A DNA stretch of 64,000 bases, taken from positions 25,877,304 to 25,941,303 of the forward strand of contig CM060114.1 in assembly GCA_030522415.1 (NCBI GenBank). Direction: 5' to 3'. The first letter of the stretch is position 1; each line of letters starts with the position of its first letter. The position numbers and the translations under genes were made by a program. Origin of the DNA: Channallabes apus (Eukaryota > Chordata > Actinopteri > Siluriformes > Clariidae). The notes under the pieces were generated by a model. The model worked only from the letters and a program-made list of their open reading frames with translations, was not told the origin of the DNA and did not search any database. Below are positions 31,140 through 43,395 of this stretch, piece by piece.

Positions 31140-34098
31140 ATAAATGAAGATGAAGTTTAATGTCTATTTATTCCATACTTTACTTCATACTTTTCCAAAT
31201 GTTTTGATTGTTTTTATATGGAAAAAAATATTATTATAGTGTTGGAAATTGATAATATTTTTGGGTGGCTGGAACAGATTATCTGCATTTAAATGATTTC
31301 CTATGGGAAAATGCATCTTACGATACAAAATTTTGCCTCCGGAATGGATAAAATTTGTATGCAAATGGATACAGTGACAAAGACACAGACAGCATAAACA
31401 CATAACAATAATAAAAAATAGAGACGGTGATGCTGAAAACCAGGACAGTTGAAACCAGGTTACTTTATTACAAGATTTCACAATCTTTCTCATCGTTTTT
31501 TTTAACACATTACTTGGTTGATTTTTTTTTTCCACTTAGCATAACCCAGCTCTCACACACACAGAAAAAAAGTTATTCAGTGCAAGCTGTTTTTCCTCTT
31601 ATCGTATGAGTATAACATGCTCAAACATAGAAGCCCTCACTGGCAGATTAAGAGTTTTTCAGTTTCTTTTATGACTTCTTGATTTTGTCTATTTAAAACT
31701 GTCACCACTAGATAAATAACACACATTAGTTTCTTTTTAAGCCAGAAAACGAACAAAAGGCAAATAATATCCTACTCAACAACTATAACAGTAAAAGATG
31801 CCTGGTTTATAATTCTTGCCTGAATGCCTCAATGCAGATTTCGCATTTGTTTCATAAGATCATCGTTAGGAATCGCCAGTGAGAAGAAATGGTTGAGGTA
31901 AGCGCTGTAACACTTTGGGTACACAGCTTCAAATGGCTCAGGAAGCAAAAGGGGCAAAAAAAGTATAATAGGAAAGAAAAATAATCCAGTCCAATCCAGT
32001 ATCCTAGTCAAATACACATACCACAGTCATGCAGGCTGCTATACAAGCAATGCTCTCAGTCATTCACAATACTAAACAGGACAAAGGTGCAAATAACAAA
32101 TTCAAATGCCCGCTGTCTGTTCCCGCAAAAAGATTCTCCCAGGTATGATTATACAAGTCATGCCTTCAAATGAAAACTTAGCGAAAAAAAAAAGAAAAAG
32201 TGGACCCTCAACTTGGTCCAATTATACCCAGCTTTCTGATAAGACTCCTTAAATCACCCGTTGTTTTAATATTCCAGTAACAGGTTGAATTGAAAATGAG
32301 GAAACAAACAAACAACCCCCCCCCCCCCCAAAAAAAAACCCCAAGGTGAAGGCAAGAGCAATACGCAGGCATTGCCTACTGCTGCTGGTGTCTCTTTTTT
32401 TCCTTTTCATTTCCCCTTCATATGAAAAAAAGGCACTCGACCTCTCAAGGAATGTGAACAGATGGAATAGAGACGGTGAGGATGAAACACGTGCCTGGCC
32501 TTGAGCAAACCCCAAGCATCGATATTAGAGTATGTACTGCCATTCTTTGAGTCAGCAGCTCTTGTGGTGATGATAATGATCAGTGATAATGACGTGTGTT
32601 AAACCGTGCTGCTGCCTTTACACTTTAACCACATTCTTTCAAGCCCTCTCAAAATAAATAAATATATATAACAATTAAGAAAAAGCCAAAAAAAAACAAA
32701 ACACCACCTATACAGAGTTTCAGTATGAATAGGTGAGATATCAAAACTAGCATCTAGCATAGTTTTTCTTATGCTATGAAGAAGCCAGATAAAATGGAGG
32801 TTTTACAAGGAGAATTTAGCTAGGAAAAGGTAACTTGATTGAATATATACTCCAAAACTCGCTTTTACATTCATAGGAATCATGACATTTATGTATAGAC
32901 TGCAGTCCAGGACCAGGTGTCCAGCACCCGAGCAGTCGGAGGCAGCGTTAATGCCCCAGTAGTACCAACGGCAGGTTTTTTTTTTTTTAATAGTAGGAAA
33001 AAAATCACTCACACTATCAAAGCAAGACACAAGATACTAAAGACTGCAGGTCGCAGAAAATATAAAGACAGTCACATCACCTCCACTGGGAAAAAACAAA
33101 CCAACAACAACAACAAAAAATCCTTCTGTTATGATACTACGAAAGCAAAAATGAAAAGTACTTGATGCTTGACATTTTCATTTCATTTGGCTTCTGATGA
33201 TGGACCGAAGGTGAGAAAGCGTGCAGTTACTGCTATTATAACTGTTTCATATGGTGATTGAAGCATACAGCGAAATGATCAGGAAACAAAGCATTGCACA
33301 AACACCTGAATACACAGATATCCTGGAATTAGACATCCACTGATATTCAAATTGAGGCTGTACAACAGCGCATTGACGATACATTCATTACACACCCAAA
33401 CATTCACGTTTCCCGTCTTGTGGGAATAAGGACCTCAGGTTCAACATTATGAATATCACCAAAAAAAAACAACAAAGAAAAGAAAACAAAGAAGAAAATT
33501 AGTAGATAGATTTCTTGCACAAAAAAAAGATTTATTTATATAATGTTGCAATCATAAAAAAAAAAAGATTCTCTTTTTCTTATGTCCATTTTTTTGCCAT
33601 CATCAAACCCTACTTGATCTGGTCATGGCTATTGGTTTTCTTGACAAAAGAAACCCTGCTGTTCTCATTGTGGCTCCTTTTTTCCACTTGAGTCGTCTTT
33701 AAGGACCTGTTGCACGCATGCCTCCTCATGCCCTTGTTCAGGTTACAGAATAAAATAAAAAAAAAATCTAAGATAACAGCTGCTGTAAATGCAGCGTATT
33801 ATATCAACCCATGCCTCTACCCCACTCACACCACTCTTGGCAACACAGAGACAGTCCCTTAGCAACCAAAAAGAGAGTGTGTAGGTGTCTGTCTGTGTGT
33901 AAGAATACCTTTGTGTAATAGGTGGGGTATTGAGTGTCTGCCCACAAGGATCAAGTAGACACCAGGGGTGGGATCAGTTTGGTGGGTTTAGGGATAGAGG
34001 AGGGGCTGCAGTGGCTTTTCTTCTTATGCTAATTTGAAGAATAAGGTGGGGCGTGGGGGGGGGGGCAGATTTTCTTTTCAACTACCCCATGTGGTATT
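31140..34098 (-). other. st8sia1: Probable long 3' UTR and downstream flank of st8sia1
   Basis: About 3 kb after the stop codon is nearly free of mobile elements, unlike the rest of the window. It is rich in poly-A/T runs and a C9 run at 32318-32327. Possible AATAAA signals on the minus strand lie near 33530, 31461 and 31165. This fits a long 3' UTR, but transcript evidence is lacking and the polyadenylation site cannot be chosen. Confidence 0.4.
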
Positions 34099-34564
34099 TT
34101 AGCGAGCGCAGGGGCCCAGACGCAATCTTAGGGTACCGCTCTTGTGGAGTTGCCAGAGCTGCAGGAACTCCTCGGGCATCGCGTGGAACCCAGACGAAGG
34201 CAGCACGTTGTCGTAATAGTGGTGACTGACAGGCCTCTGGTCGAGGTCCAGTGCAAAAGGCCAGAAGCCGAACGCGGTAACCTCGTCGCACACTCCGAGT
34301 GCCAGGCTCACCAGGAAGAGGCCCGTTGATAGACGTCTGCCGTGTACGCCGCGGTGCTTCCAGAAGCGTCCCACGTTCTTTAAGAAGTCCGGATTGGCGA
34401 ACAGCACTGTCTGGTTGGATGCCGAATCAGACAGCGAGTAGTAGGCACGCAGGGACAGGTCCGTGCCAGGCTTCATAGAGAAGGCAGGCATGTAGACGTA
34501 GCTGGAGCCATAGGCTTTCATGCTTTCCACAAAGGTCTTGCGAGACCACAGCAGGCTCTGAAAA
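34099..34564 (-). CDS. st8sia1: st8sia1 terminal coding exon (alpha-2,8-sialyltransferase, GD3 synthase)
   Basis: The enzyme adds sialic acid in alpha-2,8 linkage to ganglioside GM3 to make GD3, in the Golgi lumen. This exon encodes the last 155 or so residues. The acceptor CCCCCAG precedes base 34564, and one base completes the codon split with the previous exon. It holds sialylmotif S (ANQTVLFANPDFL ... HGRRLSTGLFLVSLALGVCD), GFWPFALDLD, motif III (SHHYYDN) and motif VS (HAMPEE, with the catalytic histidine). N in SNQT is a glycosylation sequon. It ends RLRLGPCAR and stop; the end differs from mammalian forms as I recall them. The VYMPAFSMK and GFWPF segments fit ST8SIA1 better than ST8SIA5. 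Confidence 0.92.
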
Positions 34565-35317
34565 CTGGGGGAAAGAGGACGAAATGGTGAACTGAGTCAA
34601 ACACAATTGTAAAATAATAAAAACACAAACTCTGAAAAATGAAAGAATGTCCGGTGATCAAAAACTGCTCATGGACGATATTGCCTGAACATGATTTCCT
34701 CTGTCGCTACATCGATGATGTTTAAGACAAATAATTTGAACGGGTGAAATAAATGAATGAATGTTTCACCAGCTATTGGTTGAACATCTATGCAAGTACT
34801 AAGCTAAATTCTTTATAATATATGAATGAGCCAAAAATGATCTGCAGTCTGTTTTGTTGGCATTCCACTCAGAACTACTCAAAGCTACTCAGCTTTGAAA
34901 CATTCTCAATCACCGACCAAGAAAAAGATTCAAAAGTCAAAAACAGCTGGAAATGACTGATACATTTCTGGGATTCTCAAGGGCCAGTAATCGAACATTA
35001 TCAGGAAAAAGGTTCAACGATTAACAGAGCTTTTTACAGTAAAGGATTTGGCACTGATTTCTCACATTGTACACGCATTCCGGGTGACAAACAAGACCTA
35101 TGATAATGCGCTTACATACAGTACATTCCAATTTGGACTTGAAAAAACCCAAACTATCCCATCAACCTATTTTTCTGAGTGACCGAAAACAAATTTCATC
35201 AGTGTAGATTATTCAGATGTTTTGATCTGATCTTATTGATTCCTCTTCTTATTTAAGTAAGACAAACGTCATGTCACGTCATAACAAAGTCAGTCCCTGT
35301 GATAAAACAGATCCCAC

Positions 35318-35620
35318 TCACTTATTGTCTATACCGCTTTATCCTGTATACAGGGTCACAGGAGGCCTGGAGACCATCCCAGAAGACTTAGGGCAAGAGG
35401 CGGGGTACAACCTGGGCGGGGTGCCAATCCATCACAGGGCGCTCATTCACACACTACGTGCAATTTGGGAAGACCAATTAGCCTAATCGGCCTGGCTTCG
35501 GACTGTGCGAGGAAACCGGACTACCCGGAGGAAACCCACCAAGCACGGTGAGAACATGTAAACTCCATGTACACAGACCCCGAGTCAGGAATTGAAACCC
35601 TACGTCACTATGCTGTCCTG
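35318..35620 (-). mobile_element. tRNA-derived SINE, subfamily A, in an st8sia1 intron
   Basis: The plus strand shows the tail (CTATACCGCTTTATCCTGTA, ACCATCCCAGAAGACTTAGG) then the reversed body (AAACCGGACTACCCGGAGGA) and a decayed head. It lies in the intron between 34565 and 35689, which otherwise holds nothing I recognise. Confidence 0.75.
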
Positions 35621-35689
35621 AACCAGAGCACTTAAATTAATTATTATTTATAGTTTATAAAATATATAAAACATTACATTCGGAATTAC

Positions 35690-35782
35690 CTCTTCTCTAT
35701 AATACTGGGATTTGCTGTCACCAGCTGGGTCTTTTTGCCTACATCATCAGTGTATTCTTTGGACAGTGGGGGCAGGTTACAT
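35690..35782 (-). CDS. st8sia1: st8sia1 internal coding exon (end of sialylmotif L)
   Basis: This 93-bp exon encodes [20 protein letters not shown] and [10 protein letters not shown]. It starts after CTCTAG and ends before GTAATT, both consensus splice sites on the minus strand. Its phase joins cleanly to both neighbours: AG+A gives the Arg before CNLPP, and AG+T gives Ser before FQSLLWSRK. CNLPPL completes sialylmotif L, which binds CMP-sialic acid. Confidence 0.9.
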
Positions 35783-35956
35783 CTAGAGTGGAGACATAAA
35801 AAAACAAAGAGAATGGAACAAAGAAAATCAATACGACTGGCAATATGAAACAGTCAGAATGATTTTATTCAAAAGCAGGACTATGTAAACAAATAAAAAA
35901 AAATCCTCTAAATATATAAAAACAAATCACACTTAAGCAGGATGAGATGGCGTTAC

Positions 35957-36066
35957 CTCATTACGAAGTCGGCCTGGTCGATTTCTTTGCCACACCCGCT
36001 GTTCTTCAGAACTCCTCCATTACCCACAACCACACACTTCTTCAGCGGTAACTGGGAAGGAATGTC
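35957..36066 (-). CDS. st8sia1: st8sia1 internal coding exon (sialylmotif L)
   Basis: This 110-bp exon encodes [18 protein letters not shown] and [18 protein letters not shown]. The KKC-VVGNGG-LKNSGCG signature is the core of sialylmotif L, the donor-binding region of sialyltransferases. The acceptor CAG ends at 36067 and the donor GTAACG follows base 35957. The exon starts in phase 0 and ends with two bases of an Arg codon. Confidence 0.92.
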
Positions 36067-36284
36067 CTGATAAGCAAAAATACAACCTCGTCACACAACA
36101 GGCCCACACATTTACGTACAGTATTCAGCACAACTGTAATTGCTAAGCAACATCACATTTTCAACTATAGCCTAATCTAGAAAAATAACAGCATATTGTG
36201 AAGATATGGCTGCACACTGGCATTGTGAAACGTCCTAGGAGAACATGTAATGTGTCATAGTTAAAGAGTGAATTGCTTTATTTT

Positions 36285-36673
36285 TATTCATTGTACAGTC
36301 TTTAGCACGCATGCGCTTTGTCTGCTGAGCGTCACGTGACCACAACTGAGCCAGTGGTTCTTCTCTCTCACGCACTGCAGGCCTACGGGTAATCGTCTCC
36401 CATGCTTAGTCTCAGTGTGCATGCCTCACGCATATAGTCAACATCTGTTCATTACAACATTGTGACCTTGTTAGATATTAGAGGTTCCTTGTTAAAGATC
36501 CAGTTTCCAGAGGGGAGTGATTCCAAAAGTGTGTGCGCGCGCGAGTGTCATTACAGAGATTCATTGTTAAAGAAATTTCCCATCAGAGCAGTCTTTCCGT
36601 TAGTGTGTATGTGTGTGTAAGTCATCCCACAGTACATGCTCTTCTCTCTCATCTTACTTCAGCTTCACATACT

Positions 36674-36732
<59 letters not shown>

Positions 36733-36960
36733 CTCACACTAATGGAAATACTGCTCTATCGGGATTCTTTCAAGACTTTTGCAAAGTACTGTATACACCG
36801 ATACCAAAATTGTTCAAAGCATCAATAACGTCCAAAACATCATTAGACATTAGAGCAGTTCATTCAAAACTCACAATGTGATTCTTTAGAAGGCACAGAT
36901 GCATTGTACAGGCTTTAGTATTGCAAATGGCACTACTGCATTAATGATTAACATATTCTC
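36285..36960. mobile_element. Possible relic of the TA-flanked element seen at 56274
   Basis: GTCACGTGACCACAACTGAG, then GGTTCTTCTCTCTCACGCAC, and ACGGGTAATCGTCTCCCATG resemble, in reverse, a stretch at 57105-57205 of the 56274-57358 element. It includes a (CA)n run at 36675-36730. Ends are not defined. Confidence 0.4.
36675..36730. repeat. (CA)n microsatellite
   Basis: About 28 uninterrupted CA units in the large st8sia1 intron. Confidence 0.95.
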
Positions 36961-37264
36961 CAGCGCGAATGCTCATGCAATCGATCACAAACATTCAATT
37001 CAATTCATTACACACAATTTACTTTCAGTTCAGTTTATTTAGGTCAATTATTTCAGTTCATTCACCGCATTCAGTGTTAGATACATTCAGTTTCAGCATT
37101 CTTAAGGGAGTATTGTACAAACTCAAAATGAATTAAACGACACCTTGAAATGCACACACACGCATACAGAGTGCAAGCTTGGTAAACAGGAAACTTGCAG
37201 CACTTTGGGCTTAGAGAGGAAGCCCATCCTCCCCCATCCATGCCTCATTCACTCCATTCATTCA

Positions 37265-37356
37265 TTAAATTTTATTTGTATAGTGCTTTTAATAATAGTC
37301 ATTGTCGCAAAGTAGCTTCACATTTAGGTCAAAATGGTCAGATAGTCCATCACTCA

Positions 37357-37426
<70 letters not shown>
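37265..37426 (-). repeat. L2-type tail fragment followed by a long (CA)n run
   Basis: TTTATTTGTATAGTGCTTTT and ATAGTCATTGTCGCAAAGTA are the L2 3' tail in reverse. A (CA)n run of about 35 units spans 37355-37426. Confidence 0.7.
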
Positions 37427-37428
<2 letters not shown>

Positions 37429-37970
37429 GTGTGTATGTTAAAAAAACAAAAAGTTCACCCAAAGAGAGAGAGAGAGAAAGCAGTGAGTGTATGAATTAGG
37501 TGGAGGGGGTAACAAAAACAGGAAGCCTATCTCAATTGTGTGCCCACAATAATGTGGTATACTTGTGCTGGGGCAAGTACCGTAAGAGTAAGCGTGAGAG
37601 AGAAAGAGTAACATGCAGGGTAAAGGCATCATGAACCATGTGATGGTCAGTAATGAATACAATGGTATGTATAGAGTAATCATTACAATTGTGCATTGCT
37701 TTACCCCAGTGCCAAATAATGATATGCATAAGTCTAGAGATGTTATCCTGCTCTGGGAACATTGTACCCATGGCCTTCTTATTTTTTTGCGGTTTGAAAG
37801 ACTACCACGTTACAGTATGTAGATCGACCTTTTAGCTTACATGTAAAAAAAAAAAGCCCCAAAGTCTCTGCTCTAAGACGAACAGAAAGTAAATTTGGCC
37901 CTTCACTAAACTGAAACACTGAGAATATTCTTTATCATAATCGATAGTAAGGGACATGACGGGCTTTTAA

Positions 37971-38211
37971 CATTCATTCATTCATCTTTTATCCTGCTTG
38001 CAGGGTCACAGAGGCTATCTCAGCCTGGACAGGGTGCAAATCTGTCACAAGACACTATGGACAACATGGGAATGGAAATGAACCTAACCTAGTTAGGTTG
38101 ACCTAGTCTTTGGACCGTGGGATGAAACCAAAGGAACGAGGATCCAAGGCGGAAATCTTACCCTGGAGGTGTGAGGCGACAGTGCTAACCGCTAAGCCAC
38201 CATGCTGCCCA
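37971..38211 (-). mobile_element. tRNA-derived SINE, degenerate
   Basis: CATTCATTCATTCATC, TTTATCCTGCTTGCAGGGTC, and the reversed head (GTGCTAACCGCTAAGCCACC) are clear, but the middle is shortened and diverged. Confidence 0.65.
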
Positions 38212-38304
38212 GGGATATAACACAAATATAATAATAGACCAGATCGAATACATTTTGAAAGCCTGCCACCTAACACACAATATGAATGCAGATCAATTCC
38301 TGTT

Positions 38305-38390
38305 TTCTGTTTCACCCAGATGAGGATGGGTTCCCTGTTGAGTCTAGTTCCTCTCAAGGTTTCTTCCTATTACCATCTCAGGGTTTTTTT
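38305..38390 (+). mobile_element. L2-type LINE tail fragment
   Basis: GATGAGGATGGGTTCCCTGT and CTCAAGGTTTCTTCCTATTA match the L2 3' region; the copy stops abruptly after CATCTCAGGG. Confidence 0.65.
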
Positions 38391-38584
38391 TGCAGAGAAA
38401 TGCAGCCTGAACAGGTTAAATATTAAATGTGAGATAGAAAATATGTTATTAAAGCAGTAAAATTGTTGACTATGAGGAAACTTACTTTTAGTAACAAAAA
38501 ACTTTAATTTTATTTTGTATTTTTTAAAATTAGCTAGTTCTGTCACACGTGCTACTCCGCCATCTTGGAAATGATGTCATGGAT

Positions 38585-39787
38585 CAGTGGTTCTCAAACT
38601 GTGGGGCGCGCCCCACTAGTGGGGAATACAGACATGACAGGTGGGGCGCAATGAACGGGAGGAAAAACAGGAAAGTAGCTATTCTAATTCATGCTTTTCT
38701 TTATTGATAATGAAGAGCGTACGCTCAAAACTAAACAATCACACACAAATAAATGGATCATTAATACAAGTAAATTTAAAATAACATCAGTTGTGGGCCG
38801 GGAGAAAAAGTGGAACCATAGTGGAACAATAACGGTTTAACGTCGGACAAACTTGAGCTGCACTGCTCGAATCACAAACCTGCGCGAGCCACTGGGCAGC
38901 GCTGCGCGACTCTGACAGAAATAAACCGCGCCGACCATCAAAGTACATTTTACCCCGCTTGGATGCGCACGTACAAAACAGGCATGGCAAGGCGGAAACA
39001 ATACTAAACAGTCCTGACATTTTAAATAAATTGTTTTTAAATAAAACACTGGGTCGCGCAGGTTTGTGATTCGAGCGGCGCTGCGTGATCCACCGGGCTG
39101 CGCAAATAAACCAGATTATCTCTGCGCTATCCAGATAGTCGCGCTGCGCTGTATTTGCGCAGATATTTGGTTCAATCGGGTGCCGCGGTTTCGTCCCACT
39201 TTTGATGTGTTTGGCTTCACATACACTTCGACAATGGAAGAAGACGCTGCAGCAGCAGTGAGTTTACTTACATGTGACGAAACCAACAACGAGGAGATTG
39301 TAAAGAAAAAAGCTGCCTCGTCTGTGGTGTGGAATTGGTTTGGGTATAAGAAAAGTGATACGAATGAGATGAACGTGATTTAGAAGGTACGCAAGTGCGC
39401 TGTTTTAACAAGTGGTGGAAACACGTCAGACCTTTTCTATCATCTGAAATACAAATCGAATCAGTGGACAGCAAAGCACAAATGGCTTCATTCAAAGTTG
39501 CATACAGAATTGGCCAGTGCAAAAAAAACTACAAACGATTGCTGAGCAGCTAATAAACATGGGGTCAATTATGCAAAGATAAGTGACAACGTAAGCCTTG
39601 TAACAATTGCACGTGTATTTTATCTTTTTTTTTAACTTGGTGGTGTTTGATCGTATTGGTTTAGGAATTGATATTTCAATAAACAGTAAACTTGGCCGAT
39701 TTCGTTATTATTTTGTTGACAAGTGGGGCTTGAAAATTCGCTCACCCCCTTAAGTGGGGAATGACAGAAAAAGTTTGAGAACCACTG
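38585..39787 (+). mobile_element. Non-autonomous hAT transposon with a BED-finger remnant
   Basis: Terminal inverted repeats CAGTGGTTCTCAAACT and AGTTTGAGAACCACTG bound 1203 bp, flanked by the perfect 8-bp duplication TCATGGAT (38577-38584 and 39788-39795). Both features are typical of hAT elements. GTGGGG-rich subterminal blocks are present at both ends. No catalytic transposase domain remains. Confidence 0.95.
39234..39535 (+). pseudogene. BED zinc-finger coding remnant in the hAT element
   Basis: From the ATG at 39234 the frame reads MEEDAAAAVSLLTCDETNNE, then SSVVWNWFGYKKSDTNEMNV, stops at TAG (39380-39382), and continues in frame with KVRKCAVLTSGGNTSDLFYHL. This is the W-FG-KKSD ... GNTS-L--HL pattern of BED fingers in hAT transposases. 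At the two positions where the finger should have its cysteines, one codon is TAG and one is CGC (Arg), so the finger could not bind zinc. Downstream domains are absent. Confidence 0.75.
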
Positions 39788-40116
39788 TCATGGATACACA
39801 AATTCACAGATGTCACATGTTCGGTTGTGCTTATTTAAACTGGAGCTGTGTGTGCAACAGCTTAGCTGTGCTTTGCTAGCATTATCTGCTAATGATGAGT
39901 GAATACTGACTCCAGTCTCTCTACAGCCTCTGTTTCAAAGGCATCTGATGAAAGGTTGAGCAGGGAGAGAGAAACATCTTTTTCTTATGGAGATTAAAAG
40001 TTTTACAGATAAAAATTAAATACTTAACATCATTATTAAATTTACATAAAAACCAAAACCAAATTAAAGTGTAAAGACTAGTGCTTCGTCGTTCCTCCTT
40101 TATCCGTTGTTTGATC

Positions 40117-42678
40117 TATAGACCTGCACTCCCGCGGGAGTACCGTGGGACCCAGCGCACCGAGAGCGGCGCGGGACAAGATTTGATGGGTGAATGCGGG
40201 TGCTGGCGGTAAGGTCCTCATGTACTGTATGTGCGGGTTGCGGGAGAATAAAATTAATCGCGGGACTTATCTTAAAATTAATTTATTGAAAACAAATACT
40301 ATATTATTTATCTAATGCACAAAAGCAACAAGAATGACTAAATTAAAATAAAAACAATTTACAGGCGCAAGGTCGGAAGCTAATTCTCGTGTGGTTCATG
40401 CCATGGGCGGAACTATAGGCTTTATCCCCAAACCAAGGCAAGATGTCTGAAGAGCATGACGCAGGTGGAACACTTAGTGTTAAAGATATTAGTTCATTAT
40501 TAAAGAAAGGAACATACAAAACTACAAAGACAAACAAAGGAAAATCTGATATTTGCAGATGTTTTTTGATAGTATGCGACAGTGATGGAAAGAACCTTCC
40601 TTTTGCGAGCTGCGACAAATGCAGCGAAATACTGACATACAGTGGGCACAAGTCTGGAACTTCAGGTCTGAAGCGTCATGTATGCACAGTTTTGAAAGGC
40701 CAAACTTCCCTGTCGTTTACGGCAAGTAAGTCGAAAGTGTCAAGTGCAGTAAAAGATGAAACAACAGAAAAATGCGTTGACTTTGTTTGTGCCGACTTAA
40801 GACCTTACGACACCGTCTCTGGCCAGGGTTTCTTTAAAGTAGCGCAGCACCTCGTTGACACAGCAGCCAAGATTGGAAAATTCGATGTGAAGGAAATTTT
40901 GCCACATCCAACGACATTGTCACGAAATCTGAGTGAAAGGGCACAAACACTGAGAAGAGCTGTAGTCACTGACATGACCGATACAATTGTGAAATACGGT
41001 TGTGCAGTGACAACTGACATCTGGACCGAAAACTATCCTATCAGCCACAATACATTACATAGATGCAAATTACGACTTGGTGGCTAAGGTGCTTTTTGCA
41101 ACACCATTCGATGCAGGCGTTTCAAAAACCGGCGAAAACATTCGAGCTTTACTATTTCAAAATCTCATAGTATTTGGAATAGATCGCTCACAAGCAAATA
41201 AACTTGTCTTTGTCACTGACAGAGGAGCAAACATGATCACAGCTCTAAGTGGTTTCACAAGACCGAACTGTAGCGCTCACATACTCAACATCATCCTTTC
41301 ACATGCATTCTCATCAACTGTGATGGACAAAACACCTGAAGTTGGCCACCTTCTGAAAGACGTGAAAAAACTGGTCGCCTACTTTAAACATTCTGGCCTG
41401 CAGGTGAAGCTAAGTAAGTCTCTAAAGCAGTCAGTGGAAACAAGATGGAATTCACATTTCGAAATGCTAAATTCCATGTTTCAAAAGTATGATGACATTG
41501 CAACAATCCTGTTGGAAAATAAACAATTTGACAAAGTAGCGTGCATCAGCAAAAATAATCTTAAAACCCTGGTGACATTTTTGAAGCCATTCAAAGACGC
41601 AACCAATGACTTGGAGTCAGACAATACTGCCATGAGTGCGTCTCTAGTTCTGCCGTGGTCTGTAAAACTAAGAAAACACTGCGAGGAAGCAATGACTGAC
41701 TGCATGCTCGGTGACATTGCATCAAGTTGTGTGCAACGTCTGGACGAACTAATGTCGCCGAAAAGTTTGGCACCAAATGGAATTCACATGCTTTACAAAA
41801 TAGCGACATTCCTCACTCCCAAACTGCGTCAGTTAAAGATGATGGACGATAATGAAAGACAAGCTGTGATTCGTGCAGTCAAAGTGCTAGTTGGTGAGTT
41901 GGGGTTTGATGAAAACAGAGAAGAAAACCTACCGCCACGAGCTAAAAAGTCAGCTTTTCATGTCTTTGCGGAATGGGAGGATGCAGTTGATACCATGGAC
42001 AGCGACGTGTCAATCGATTCTGAAATAGCGGGATATTTAAAGGTCAAATTGGATGGATCAGAAGCACACGGGCCCAAGGATGTCCTCCAGTGGTGGAAAA
42101 GACGATGTCAAGAATTTCCGAGATTGAGCAAATTAACACTCCATGTACTTTGTATTCCAGCTTCCAGTGCACCATCGGAGAGAGCTTTCAGTGTTTGCGG
42201 TCGCATACTCGAGCAGAGACGCATTAATCTGAAGCCCTCATCAGTGAATGACATACTATTCCTGCATGGACACATTAAGTAGGCTTAAATTGTTTTAGTT
42301 ACTTCAGTTTATTTTTTATTTATTTAGCTAAATATTGTTCTAAATTCAAACATTTCTGTATATTTATGTTCTGAAAAGCTCCTCGTTCGTGTCCATGTTC
42401 AGCATTCCAATTAAATAAAAATCATATAAAACGAAACATATTAATTTTCCGTTTCTTTTTTATATATACTTTGAAACAAATTGAAACAAATAGAGTAGTG
42501 GGTAGAAGCAGTAAAAATAAAACTACTTATATGTTTACCTGCGGGAATTTTGCGGGCGGGAGCGGGACAAAACTTGAATACTGCGGGCGGGAGCGGGAGA
42601 AAATAATATATATTTTTGCGGGACGGGACAGAATCTTGCAGGAGCGGGACGGAAAAATCTGTCTCGCGCAGGTCTCTA
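40117..42678 (+). mobile_element. hAT transposon with near-complete transposase
   Basis: The ends are TATAGACCTGC and (reversed) TAGAGACCTGC, a 10 of 11 match. The flanking 8-bp duplication is GTTTGATC (40109-40116) and GTTTGACC (42679-42686), one mismatch. Both subterminal regions carry many short G-rich repeats such as GCGGGAGCGGGAC, likely transposase-binding sites. Its transposase is split by one frameshift. Confidence 0.9.
40443..42285 (+). pseudogene. hAT transposase with one frameshift
   Basis: A hAT-superfamily transposase cuts out and reinserts its element, making 8-bp duplications. The first frame (40443-41087) has a BED-type finger (ASCDKCSEILTYSG ... LKRHVC) and the start of the catalytic domain (LPHPTTLSRNLSERAQ, CAVTTDIWTEN). 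From about 41037 the protein continues in another frame: LSATIHYIDANYDLVAKVLF, FVTDRGANMITAL, NCSAHILNIIL and SVETRWNSHFEML. It ends with the hAT dimerisation region (SAPSERAFSVCGRILEQRRI). Joining the two would give about 615 residues, normal for hAT. A few residues also seem lost at the shift. A single lesion and a nearly perfect target repeat suggest moderate age. Confidence 0.88.
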
Positions 42679-42689
42679 GTTTGACCCAA

Positions 42690-43100
42690 TTTGTATATAA
42701 TATTCAATAGGTATGTGTTAATATGTTCGGTCTAGTGGTGTGGTAACTCCTAATTCCATACTCTTTCTCCTCATACCTCATCTTTTACTTATTATTTATT
42801 CAAATCCGGTGCAGTCTCTTTGGGCCTCCAAAAATTTAACTCTCCTTTTTCCTTTTTTCAAGGAGAATTTGGTTTGTTCCTCTTTTCCTAACCAGAATAT
42901 CGACCAATAATGCTGACGGCTTAATTTTTCCATCTGAGAAAGTTTTGAGCTTTTCCTAAGATGCATAATAATCTTATTCTTATTTTCCTATTCTTTTACT
43001 AACAGTCATGTCTCATCTATCCTTTGTATGCTTAAAGTTATTGAAATAAATTATAATTTTTTTTAATTATATTTTTTTCCTTTTATGATTTCAGGATTAT
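42690..43100. other. Intron sequence, nothing recognised
   Basis: AT- and pyrimidine-rich intron DNA of st8sia1 without repeats or frames I can name. Confidence 0.5.
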
Positions 43101-43124
43101 AATCTTCATCATATAATGATTAAT

Positions 43125-43395
43125 TATTCGCTATCCGCTCCTTCCACTTGCGTGAGCTCACAGACGCCCCTGATTGGCCATAAAGCCGTGATTAATGTGG
43201 GAACATTAAGTACCTCTTAATGTGGGAGTACTAAGTACCCTCCCCTGTGAGAGAGCTCAGCCAATCAGCTCTCTCTAGACCTCTGGGTGTGAGAGGTTAC
43301 ATCATCACCCGGGAATCGAACTCGCATCTCAGAATGATAGGGCGAGTACTTTATCACCACACCATCTGTGCTCTGTGTCTGGAAAAAATCGGAAC
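43125..43395 (-). mobile_element. Probable tRNA-derived SINE of a different family
   Basis: In reverse, GAGTTCGATTCCCGG at about 43307-43325 is a good B box, with an A-box-like TGGTGTGGTGATAAAGTA about 45 nt before it. The body (GCTCACAGACGCCCCTGATT, GAGCTCAGCCAATCAGCTCT) is unlike the other SINEs of the window. Confidence 0.5.

Noticed and set aside
36533..37499. Threonine/histidine-rich open frames
   Set aside because: They are translations of (CA)n microsatellites.
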